Assembly: GCA_023055505.1 (NCBI GenBank)
Contig: JALIRH010000049.1
Location: 2,914,001 to 2,978,000 of the forward strand
DNA from: Callipepla californica brunnescens
Taxonomy: Eukaryota > Chordata > Aves > Galliformes > Odontophoridae
Direction: 5' to 3'
Length of the DNA stretch: 64,000 nucleotides
The notes under the pieces were generated by a model. The model made no database searches. It was not told the DNA's origin and saw only the letters and a program-made list of their open reading frames with translations. A program made the translations under genes and the position numbers. Shown one piece after another: positions 55,143 through 64,000 of this stretch; the stretch's first letter is position 1; each line of letters starts with the position of its first letter.

Positions 55143-55500
55143 GTAGCACGCAAGAGTTGAGATAAAAACTGTTTATTAAGAGAAAAAAACTGTAATGGTA
55201 ATGACAGCATATAATATAATACACATCCACACACACTGTACAAAACAAGGGGTGGGCAGTGCAGTTGCTCACTCTCCACTGAGTGATGCCCAGCCCATCC
55301 CCAAATTTCAGTTGCTTCTTTCCAGACAACTCCCCACCGGTTTTCCAGCTTTATGGCGTGATTTCACCTGGTATGGAATAGCCCTTTGGCACCTGTCCTG
55401 GTTCTGTCCCATCCCAGCTCCTTGTGCTGATAAAACCAGGATGGTAGATTTAGACCAGGCACTCCAAAGGAAACAATGTACACGCTCAGTTATGCTGAGT
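55143..55500 (-). mobile_element. avian ERV LTR fragment (copy 2)
   Basis: Direct duplicate of 27,848-28,210 (offset about 27,296), with the same CCAAAGGGCTATTCCATACC and AGGTGAAATCACGCCATAAA blocks on minus. Confidence 0.6.
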
Positions 55501-56397
55501 GCTTCCCCATGAAACTCAGAAATCTCCCCTGGTGATTGTTTCCTCTCTTAGCACACCAGTACGGACCACTGAGAAACAGAGCAGAGCATTAAGGAACAGT
55601 ATGGACCCACACTGGTCAATAGAGACCCATAGGAACCAGTACATGGCAGTATGAACCACTACAACCCCGTGAGAACCGGTAGGACTCAACAGTACACATT
55701 TCTCCACCACCTTCTCCCACACACGTCTGGATCACTATGGACCAGTAGGAACCAGTAGGGACCCGCAGTGGCTCCTCCAAATGCTTGCTGATTGCTTGGA
55801 AGCCCAAACCCTTCCAGCCTCCAAGCTGGAGGCAGCCTGGGGACAATGTCTCCTGGTCCCATCGTGCAGTGCCCGAGCGAGAGGATGACCCGAGCTGGCT
55901 GCACAAGACTCATCTGAATTTCTCTGTTATTTGACTTCAGATATCCCCATTGGGTGACTCTGGTGTTGGTTTCCTAGAATTTGGAACCGAGAGGTGACCA
56001 TGCCCTTTGCTTAAGATGAGGGCACAGAAGCGATGGGAGAACTCACTGAGGTCACAGTCGTTGCCGGGGTGGGAGTATTTGCTCCACAGGAGGTGAGCAG
56101 AGCTGGTGGTCTGGTGAGCGTGCTGCACACCGAGATTGAGCTCTGGGCATTCTTGTACAGTGATCACCCTAAGACAGCCCATCAGAAGCAGCGCTGCGGC
56201 GTGTGCGTGAGCTGGGCACAGCTTAGGCTGAGCAGGCCGAACAGGTGAGCTGGGCTTGGTGCTGGGTGGTCGCCGCGAGGTGTCTCAGAAGAAAAGCTGG
56301 GCTGGGGAGGAGTTCCCAGCTCCAGCGGCACCCCTCTGTCCGGCTGCTGCTGGCTGCTGCTGGCTGTGAAATCAACACGCCATCTGTTGTTGTAGGG
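55501..56397. other. upstream region of gene B2
   Basis: Direct duplicate of the B1 upstream region, including the decayed 10-bp repeats at about 55,612-55,765 and the 81-codon minus frame at 55,937-56,182. Confidence 0.45.
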
Positions 56398-58353
56398 ATG
56401 GAGCCTGCGCGTCCATGGCACAGTGCCGGGCATGGGGGGAAACGGAAAGCCCCTGCAGGTAAGAGCCTCCTGGGAGCTGTGGTGTGGGTACCTGCCTCTA
56501 AATGGGGCTGCATGAAGGGGTGTGTGCGATGGAGGAGAGAGGAAAGGACACTCCAGATCTGTGCTGACTGCAGAAATGGCACAGCTTTGTCACAGCGGAG
56601 GGGCATATTGAATAAACTACACTTGAAGACAAGTTTGTGGCTGGCTGTGCTAACGTCTTCCTCCAAAGAGATGCTCTTCAAGTATTTCTTCTCTCCTTTC
56701 TGTCAGAAGCTGATGCAAGTGGCCTTCCTTGGAAGCGCAGCCTTGCAGAAAGCCAGGGGACGAGCACGGAGTGTGACACTGCACCCGGGAGAGGTACAGA
56801 CACACTACAGACATCTGGGCTTGGTGCACGGTCTCCTAGTTAGGCTTTCTCTGTGTCCTTTCCTGGGACTGTTGTCCTTGTGTGTTCTTGGGGGTCTTAA
56901 TCCCTGGGATTTTCAGTTCCCTTTCCTGTCCTGATTTCAAAAGTGAACCCAATGTTCACTCAAGACCCTAAGATCCCTTACCTTGAGCACAGTAGGGGAG
57001 AGCTGGCACTGACCCTTTGGGGATTTTCTTACTGTTGCAGCAGTGACGACTTGTTTGGATGTGCCGGATGACATCACGGACATTCACGGTCTGTTCTCTT
57101 GGATCGAAAGTGAGTTTGGGGGCTGCAGAGCCCGCGGGTGCGTGTTTGCACAGAGTGAACGTGGGAAGGCTATCATCGCCATTTTAGGGGATGTGCTTGC
57201 CTTTTCAGATGTGGTCCCCCAGGAGAGCCCCAGCAGCCCTCTCCCTGAGAGCTTCATCTCTGAGCTCCCGCACATCCCCACGGACAACACAGAGCTCAGC
57301 ACGGAGGGACTGGAGGCCATCGTGACCCCCACCGACCCCTTCTGGGGGCTTCCACCATCCCCCGGGCTCCTGCCTGAGCTGCACTGTGGGCTGTCACTGC
57401 TGGACCCCGTCGTGCCACCAGTGGATGCGCAGCTCAGCCCACAGACAACCCCCCTTCCTACCACCACACCTCCCTCAGCCCAACCTACGCAGCCCATGGA
57501 GGAGGTGCAGGAAAGGCGGCCTCAGGGGGTTCAGGCCCACTCGCCGCTGTCCCCGGGCTCTGTCCCCTGCCGGGTGGCAGAAGAGAAAAGCGGGGGCAGC
57601 ACCAAGCGGGCCAAGCGCCCTGCACCTGCTGGCACCCCCCAGAAAGGGGAGAGCTCCCGGCACGAGCAGCCCACCAGCAGCACCCCAGCCAAGAAGAGAA
57701 AGCTGCTGCTGTGCAAGGAGAGAAGGGACAGAAAAGGCCGCAAACACCGGCGCCAAAGGAAGCTGGCTGGGGTCAGCGCAGGAGGCAGCAGCAGTGGGCG
57801 AGCGGGCCCTGTCAGCGAGCTGCACAGATACCTGCTGGACTCCATCCAGGCTGTGCACCCGCTGGGGCAGAGGGTGACTGCGGTGGGGCCGCTGCGCCAG
57901 CCACCCTCCGTGCAGCCCCAACCCACACCCAGCGCTGGGCCTGCTTCCCCCCGCACCCAACGCGGCAGCACAGAAGAGGCAGCGCCGGCACCAGCAGGCA
58001 GCACGGCCAGAGAGCAGGACGCTGCCAAGAAGACGGCGCCCAGCTGCCTGCGCCCGCTCCCGCGGAGGAGCGCACCGCTGCCGAGGGACCCACCCTCACA
58101 GCTGCACGAGCAGCAGCCTCGGCCACGGCGCTCCGTGGACTCTGTGCCCTGCGTGGGGCCCAGGCTGGCACCCACACCACTGGAGGAGTCGCTGCCCATC
58201 ACAGCCGAGCAGCGGCCCGAGCGGGAGCGCATGAAGAAGCTGGCCCGGGACCAACGGGAGCGGGCGGCCCACCAGATGAAGATCGGCCCCGTGCAGTTCC
58301 TCGTGCAGCGCGAGATAGACATGGCCGTAGCCGACGAGTACGGCTACCCGTAA
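56398..58353 (+). CDS. gene B2: three-exon gene of unknown function, ~486 aa, Pro-rich nuclear-like
   Basis: Exons 56,398-56,458, 56,707-56,793 and 57,041-58,353 join in phase (1,461 nt). Exons 1 and 2 are homologous to gene B1 (same ATG; EADASGLPWKRSLAESQG here). Exon 3 is unrelated to B1 exon 3. It starts VTTCLDVPDDITDIHGLFSW, followed by a Pro/Ser/acidic stretch rich in short hydrophobic-acidic motifs (about residues 100-180), which resembles an activation domain. A strong bipartite-type basic cluster follows at about residues 267-290 (KKRK...KERRDRKGRKHRRQRK), then Pro/Arg-rich low complexity, and a charged C-terminal helix ending FLVQREIDMAVADEYGYP (about residues 441-486). No enzyme motif or signal peptide. 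I do not recognise the family; a nuclear regulatory protein is inferred from composition. A decayed counterpart of B1's last exon lies at about 58,397-58,450, beyond the stop. Confidence 0.72.
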
Positions 58354-58489
58354 CCCTGCGCTCCTCGCCGCCCGACGACCTGGCGTTTCTTTCCAGTCCT
58401 GCCCAGTGAACAGCCTGGGGGAGACCATGCACAGTTCTGCTGCCGCTGAAGGACTGAGGGGAGGAGCTTTTCGAGCACTCCCTCTCCCA

Positions 58490-58735
58490 TTTATTTATTT
58501 GTTTTATTAGCTTCAGTTCCAAGGAGGTCACATCATACCCTGTTATTTTGCATTCCCGTTTCTTATTTAATAAATTAGCTTTCCTCCCCAGATCGTTGCC
58601 ACTGTTTTGTTTTTAGGCCCATTTCCCTACCCTTCTTTCCCCCTTTTCCCTTTCCCAGGGTGTGGGTACGTGGGCTCCCTGGCCCCATTCGTCATGGAAC
58701 CAGGCTGAACTGGCCCATAAACCGCTGATAGTTAC
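58490..58735 (+). mobile_element. LTR U5-end fragment after gene B2
   Basis: TTTATTTGTTTTATTAGCTT, CTGTTATTTTGCATTCCCGT, CAGATCGTTGCCACTGTTTT, GAACCAGGCTGAACTGGCCC: the 3' half of the 36.0 kb LTR. An AATAAA at 58,569-58,574 inside it could serve as the 3' end of B2. Confidence 0.75.
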
Positions 58736-59019
58736 GTATTTCTGTCAACCGAAAGCAGCGTCACAAACATCAATGGACGGTTCATTGGCCATCTTGAAAC
58801 CCATTCTCACACTCCTTAATCAAAGTGGAGAGCACGGCTGCACATCCTTCGCCGCTCAGAGCCCCGCTCAGCCCGGCCCCGGGTACTCACTCCCTTCCAG
58901 CTGCCTCCCAGCTATACCCGGTGGCTCCCATTAACCACCCCTTCATCATCCCAGTGCCTCCCAGAATCACATTCCCAGGGGCTCCCAGTCACTCCCAGCT
59001 CCCCGCTGCCACGCTCCCA
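58736..59019. other. short unique spacer
   Basis: C-rich sequence with no recognised feature. Confidence 0.5.
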
Positions 59020-59700
59020 CTGCCTCACATTGAGTGCACCCTCAGCAATTTTGCTGATGACACCAAGCTGAGTGGTGAGGGTGACACGGTGGAAGGAAGG
59101 GATGCCATCCAGAGGGACCTCATCAGATTTGAAACTTGGGCCTGAGTGAACATAATGAGGTTCAACACAGCAAAGTGCAAGGTTTTGCACTTGGGTCAGA
59201 GGAATCCCAGGCATCTACACAGACTAGAAAGAGCAGTCCTTGAGAGCAGCCCTGTAGAGAAGGACCTGGGGGTCCCGATGAGTGAAAAACTTCACATGAG
59301 CCTGCAGTGTGCTCCTGCAGCTCTGGAAGCAAATGGGATCTTGGGCTCCATCAGGAGAGGGGTGGCCGGCAGGGACAGGGAGGTGATTGTCCCTCTCTAC
59401 TCTCCTCTTGTGAGGCCCCATCTCGAGTACCGCGTCCAGGTCTGGAGCCCCCAGTACAAGAAAGGCAGGGAGCTGTTGGAGAGGGTCCAGAGGAGGGCCA
59501 CAAAGATGCTCAGAGGGCTGGAGCACCTCCCCTACCAAGACAGGCTGAGGGAGCTGGGCTTGTTCAAGCCCAGAGAAAAGAAGGCTGCGGGGTGACCTCA
59601 TTGCAGCCTTTCAGTGTCTAAAGGGAGCCTATAAACAGGAGGGGAGTCAACTCTTTGAAGGGCAAATAACAGCAGGACAAGGGGAATTTTTTGCTGATTT
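59020..59700 (+). mobile_element. CR1 LINE, C-terminal reverse-transcriptase tail and 3' region
   Basis: Translates to the CR1 ORF2 C-terminal part: [20 protein letters not shown], then a stop after [81 protein letters not shown]. The catalytic palm domain is absent, so this is a 5'-truncated copy with at least one internal stop. Confidence 0.93.
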
Positions 59701-59889
59701 CTCCCTGCAATGCTTCCAGCCTTTTCACTTCAGCACCCTTTTGCTCTAGAAATACCAAATTTCAAATGTGATTAACCAGGATATTTCAGAAGCAATTGCA
59801 AGCTAAGTTGTGTCTTAGCGGTAACACCATACGATCAGCTTGCATTTCCGTATTTCAGGTACTCTAAAGAAAGAAGCATTCAAGCTGGC
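59701..59889. other. short unique spacer
   Basis: Nothing recognised. Confidence 0.5.
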
Positions 59890-60310
59890 AAACACACAAT
59901 GGCTTCAGATAACACCACTGCCGCAGATTCAGGGCCCGAGTCGATTGCTCTCAGGCGGGGAAGCACGACAGCACTCAATACAAGTGATCAAGCTTCAATT
60001 TATTGCTAACAATACGTGACTTAGATAGTTTTCTTTAGCTGGAGTGCAAACTGACCATTGGCTGACAGCATTATAGCACACAATCATTGGCTGAGAGCTG
60101 AAGCTGGCCTAGTGTCCTCATGCATAACTCCACTCCCTGCTTGGAAGAGAACAGTGGTGAGTGGGTTAAACCCTCCCCTTCCTCTGTGGCCAGTCTGTTT
60201 GTCCTTCCTGTGCATGGGAGCATAGACCGAGTCGCACTGAATCTTGTAGCAGCAGAGACAAAGTCTGTGCTTTAACTGGACTTTGCATCTGAATATCTCA
60301 AAGAGCTTCA
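59890..60310 (-). mobile_element. probable solo ERV LTR
   Basis: On minus: U3-like region with ATAATGCTGTCAGCCAATGG and CCAATGATTG elements, then a polyadenylation signal in AGCAATAAATTGAAGCTTGA followed by a U5-like GTGCTGTCGTGCTTCCCCGC. The layout fits an avian LTR. Exact ends and coding flank were not found. Confidence 0.45.
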
Positions 60311-61320
60311 AAAATCACGGTTCTGCAGTGTAAATCAAACATGCCAGCACAGCCATCTTACAGACCATCCGTCTGTAATTAGGACTTGCCTCTACTGGCA
60401 TTGTTAGGATTATTTCCACCATGGACCAAAAGTGAAACTGTGTCTTATAAAAACATCTCTTCGACCCAGAACATGTGTTTTCATAATGAGGATCAGGGAC
60501 AGCATGAACACCAATTCATTTAAAGCATACAATTAAATGTGTGTGTGTGAATTATAAAATGGTTTGGGAGACAAAGCCAGAAGATAAATATCCAGTGAGT
60601 CATTTGTATGTTAAAATAACCTATGTTTATACTCAGCTTAGAGATCGTGGGGGTGGTCAAATCACATTGATAACGACATTCAACATAGAGATTATTTTTT
60701 GGTGTAAGAGAATGAAGATTTTCCTTTGCCGTGATGCTTACCAAAAGAGCTGTCAGTGCCAGGGAACACCATGTTCTGAGATTACTGCTTCCCATGATTG
60801 TCTCACGGATCTCTCCAATGTCTTTGTCTCTGCCTCTCTCTTGTCCTCCATTTAGGTACTGGGCTCCTTGGGAAGAATGAAACCCAAGAGCGTGATTTGC
60901 TGTTCAGTGTTACATCAGTCCTAATTCCAGAGGAGCCTTCAGTTTGGGAGCAAACAGTGATGGCCATAGAATTTGAATTTAAGTCACAAAGCAATCCAAA
61001 CAGCTGAGTTTGGATTTCAAAACTCAACTGCATAAAAGCTTGATGAAAAAGCACAGGTTTTGTACAGTCGCATTTAGTTCCTCCTCTGTTTCCTGATGAA
61101 TGCCAGCCATGCATTCCAGGAAAGAGGTGACCAGGCACATGGAGCAGAGTTTCCTCCTGGTGAAACCCGCGTGAGCACCGAGTCATCCCCAGAGATGGCA
61201 AGAGAACCCTGGGTCCTGGGTTCATATTTCATGGGAATTTTGCTATGTATCGTATCTCTTGTCACCAGAGCATCTCGTCTCATTGCTGTCTTGCTGAGGA
61301 GTTAGTTTACTCTTCAAACC
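60311..61320. other. no gene recognised
   Basis: AT-rich sequence with a short (TG)n at about 60,538. Frames up to 140 codons (minus 60,803-61,225) have no domain. Confidence 0.5.
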
Positions 61321-61487
61321 CAAGTTTTTTTTTCTTTGGTGTGCTTCTCTTTCCTTCCACCTGATATCAGTCCTCCCTTATCCCTTATTCCTTATTCCTC
61401 CTTTTGCAGGCACCAGGTATGGAAGTCTCTGCCCAGCAGAGGAGACTGAACTCAACAGGGACACGGATTGCTGTGAAAATGAAAAAC

Positions 61488-61493
61488 TTTATT
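61488..61493 (-). terminator. polyadenylation signal of acrosin-like copy 2
   Basis: AATAAA on minus, about 115 bases past the stop codon, as in copy 1. Confidence 0.6.
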
Positions 61494-61607
61494 TCTTCAA
61501 CAAAGTAAACATCAACATTGGAGTGAAATCAAAAGAAGATAGGACAGATGGCACTGAAGTATTAACAGGGGAGAAAGGGGTCGTGCTGCACCGCAGCCTG
61601 CCGTGGC

Positions 61608-63383
61608 TCACGTGGCTGTTCCAGCCTGGTTTCCTCTAAACCAGTGCAGCAGTTCCTGGAGCCGACTGATGAAATCCCAGACTTTCTGGGATGAAAAAAG
61701 ACATGCGGTAAACGGGCTGGACTGCGTTGGCCTGTGGGAGGGGGTTGATGTGTACGCTGGAGGTGGTGCTGTAGTGGGCACTTCTGCTGGCAGCAGTCCC
61801 ATCTGCACCAGGATCCAGTGCCGGAAGTGCTGAGTGGAGGCATAGACTCCAGGCTGCTGCATTCTCCCGCAGCCCCTCCCCCAGCTGGTCACGCCAACGA
61901 GCCAGAAGAAGTCGGCTCTTTTATCCTTGCACACCAGAGGACCACCGCTGTCGCCCTGCAGAGGAGAGAAGGCCAAAGTGTTACCGGGCGACCACATCAG
62001 CCGCAGAGCTGGCTTTCTCACAACACTCCCTAGAGCCACATTCACCGCACAGAAAAGCTCCGCATGGGTGCTAGAGCGTAAAAAAGCTTTTGGGAGGGGG
62101 CTGCAGGCACGGAAAGTTGCTCTCCCTCCCTCATCTCTGTGCAATGATCTGGCCTGAGGTGAGAGGTGTGTTCCAGGACTGGCTCTGGACCTCCACGGCA
62201 CCACGAGCACCTGGGGGGGGATGCTCCAGGCAGAGTCCCAGGCACGCGAGGCATGGGGAGCCAGGGGGAGGAGCTGCAGATGGGAAAGGGGGGTGAGCTC
62301 CAGAGCTGGTGGGCACCCGGCGCTGGGAGGGTGGCTTGCAGGCACAGCACGGCTGCGTGTCGGCGTGCAGCTCCTACCTGGCAGGTGTCGATGCCGCCCT
62401 GCGGATAACCAGCACACACGTTGTGAGAATGGATGGCCCCGGCGTACCAGTGCGTGCTGTTGCAGAGTTGGAGGTCAATGAGCCAGACCCTGGCCTCCTG
62501 CAGGATGTGGTATGGTCTGGCAGGCTCCTCTTGGGCTGCGGGCAAGAGCAGAATTGGCAGCGTCAACTCCTTACCGGTTCTCATCCTGTTTGGGGGTGAA
62601 CCCCCTCCCCTAGGTCTTGGCTTTGTGTCCTGAGACGTACCGACGCTTCCCTGCTTTGGGAAATGGGTCAGGCCCATCCCTCTCTGCGGACACATCCCCA
62701 TGGTGCGTGTCACCCTGGGTTCCAGTGCCGCCATCAAGGATGCCTGCCCCCTGCCTCAGCAGCACGCCAAGCTTTAGTTGCACGTTTCGGATACTCACAT
62801 CTCAGACCCACGTGTCCCCAGCCACTGATGTAGCACTCTGAGAGCTCTGCCATGTTCAGCAAGGCATCAGGCACATAGGCAAGCTGGATTTAGGAGCTGC
62901 AGAGGACAGGTTGGTCCAGTTCCAGTAAGGCGATGTCATTGGCCATGGTGTCTCTGTCGTAATATTCGTGCGCTATGACCCGCTTAATGTTGCGCACTAC
63001 AGCTCTGGGGCCCAGGCGAGTCAAATCGTTGGCACCGATCACCACGTGCCACGGTGTGTCGGGACTTGAGGAAGGATGGAGAAAGAGGTCAGCGGGAACA
63101 CGGCCGCGTCCTGCAGCACCCAGGAGGGGTGCACCCAGGAGCACCCGCACGCTGGCTGGACTGCAAGGAAAGGGACAGCCCTTACCTCGCGTGGTCAAAG
63201 CAGTGCGCTGCCGTGAGGACCCACTGCGAGCTGATGAGGGACCCTCCGCAAATGTGTTTCAAGCCCGCAAACCAGGTACTCTGTAAGCTGATGATCCATG
63301 GCCAGGCCCCAAGCGGGGCATCCGTGCCACCCACAATGCAATTTCCCCCAGATCGAGAGGCCATGGGCCGGAGCCCGCAAGTG
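61608..63383 (-). pseudogene. ACR: acrosin-like serine protease, copy 2 (5'-truncated)
   Basis: Direct duplicate of copy 1 at an offset of about 24,760 bp: exon 2 63,186-63,383 ([35 protein letters not shown]), exon 3 62,799-63,064 (NDIALLELD), exon 4 62,378-62,535 ([12 protein letters not shown]) and exon 5 61,608-61,955 ([21 protein letters not shown], tail [14 protein letters not shown]). It carries the same TAA after LCSS. Homology with copy 1 stops at about 63,427, so exon 1 with the signal peptide is missing. It keeps the canonical IS-GWG residue where copy 1 has Asn. Not a functional protease gene as read. Confidence 0.9.
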
Positions 63384-63427
63384 CTGCAATGAGAAAGATG
63401 TTGAGTGCTGCTGCCAGCTGCTCCCTC

Positions 63428-63494
63428 CAGGCTTTATTGGTTTGCTTGTTTGATGCTGATTACCTCCTGTTACAGTTATTGGCTCAATTGGCAG
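63428..63494. other. junction beyond truncated acrosin
   Basis: Unique bases where copy 2 departs from copy 1, immediately before a CR1. Confidence 0.5.
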
Positions 63495-64000
63495 AATCAT
63501 GGAATCCTGAGCATTGGTGAAGACCTTCAGAGATCACCAAGTGCCGCTGTCCATTCCCCCGAACCTGCCCACATCCCTCAGTGCCACATCCCCATGGTTC
63601 TTGAACACCTCCAGGGCTGGTGGCTCCCCAGGCAGCTTGTGACAGTGCCCAACCACATTTTCAGCCAAGATGTTCTTCCTAATATCCAATGGGGACCTCT
63701 CCCGGTTCAGCTTGAGGCTGTTCCCCCTCATCCGATTGCTTTTGCCTGGGAGAAAATGCTGCCCCCCCTCACTTCAACCTCCTGTCAGGGAGATGTAGGA
63801 CTTTTCTGAGCTTCCTCTGAACTTGTCAGTCCTGGATCTCTCAGCTTCTCCTCACAGGACTGTGCTCCAGACCCCCCACCAGCTCTGTTGCCCTTCCATG
63901 GACACGCCACAGAGCCTCGATGTCTTTCTTGTATTGAGGAGCCCAGAATTGAACACAATACTTTAGGCATGTCATCAGTAGTGCCAAGAGTGCTTTATAT
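63495..64000 (-). mobile_element. CR1 LINE 3' region, runs off the window
   Basis: AATCATGGAATCCTGAGCAT, CTCCAGGGCTGGTGGCTCCC, GATGTTCTTCCTAATATCCA, CTCAGCTTCTCCTCACAGGA, GAGGAGCCCAGAATTGAACA: CR1 3' portion in reverse complement, continuing past 64,000. Confidence 0.85.

Noticed and set aside
57084..58531. Other long frames over gene B2 exon 3 on both strands (up to 263 codons)
   Set aside because: High GC keeps alternative frames open. Only the plus frame beginning at 57,041 matches the splice phase from exons 1-2.
1..64000. tRNA, rRNA, snRNA, CRISPR or bacterial operon features
   Set aside because: No tRNA-like A/B box with cloverleaf, rRNA core, or regularly spaced repeat-spacer array was recognised; the repeats are tandem minisatellites and the DNA is vertebrate.

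Overview
The window looks like a multi-copy (ampliconic) stretch of a bird genome, most likely chicken or another galliform. The evidence is many CR1 LINE fragments (including a reverse-transcriptase tail), avian-type endogenous retrovirus LTRs, an OR14-type olfactory receptor of the expanded bird kind, a mariner-like relic, and intron-containing vertebrate genes and pseudogenes. Species and chromosome are inferred; repeat and gene content would suit a microchromosome, subtelomere or W-type ampliconic region.

Layout. 1-4,890 is AT-rich, with a mariner relic and an LTR end. 4,910-5,670 is a degenerate telomere-like G-strand array. It abuts the left arm (5,671-19,675) of a large inverted repeat whose right arm is 40,517-54,487, with a 20.8 kb spacer. 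Each arm carries, from outside in: a 10-bp minisatellite; a GC-rich promoter-like island with five CCAAT boxes; four splice-ready exons of a maestro HEAT-like (MROH) gene; three exons of an exportin-1 (XPO1) paralogue; CR1 pieces; a 1.25 kb strand-asymmetric C/T tract; and scrambled RANBP2 exons. At the inner end of the left arm the last RANBP2 exon runs straight into more XPO1 exons, which continue in the spacer (19,676-24,543) as a pseudogene. In the right arm the same RANBP2 exon ends at an ordinary splice donor.

The rest of the spacer holds a second telomere-like array in the opposite orientation, an LTR, an intact-looking five-exon gene of unknown function ('gene B1', 29,101-30,854), microsatellites, an OR14 pseudogene split by a polypurine expansion, an ERV 5' LTR with leader, an acrosin-like pseudogene (ACR, minus strand), and some unassigned exon-like pieces. 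Right of the inverted repeat, gene B and acrosin occur again in the same order and orientation (55,143-63,427), so a direct duplication is superimposed on the inverted one. Gene B2 keeps the first two exons of B1 but reads into an unrelated 1.3 kb third exon. Acrosin copy 2 has lost its signal-peptide exon.

Working together: the MROH and gene B models have correct splice phases and could be expressed. XPO1 and RANBP2 belong to the same nuclear-transport pathway, but both are clearly broken here. No RNA genes, CRISPR arrays or bacterial features are present. All identifications are by eye from translated motifs; none was checked against a database.
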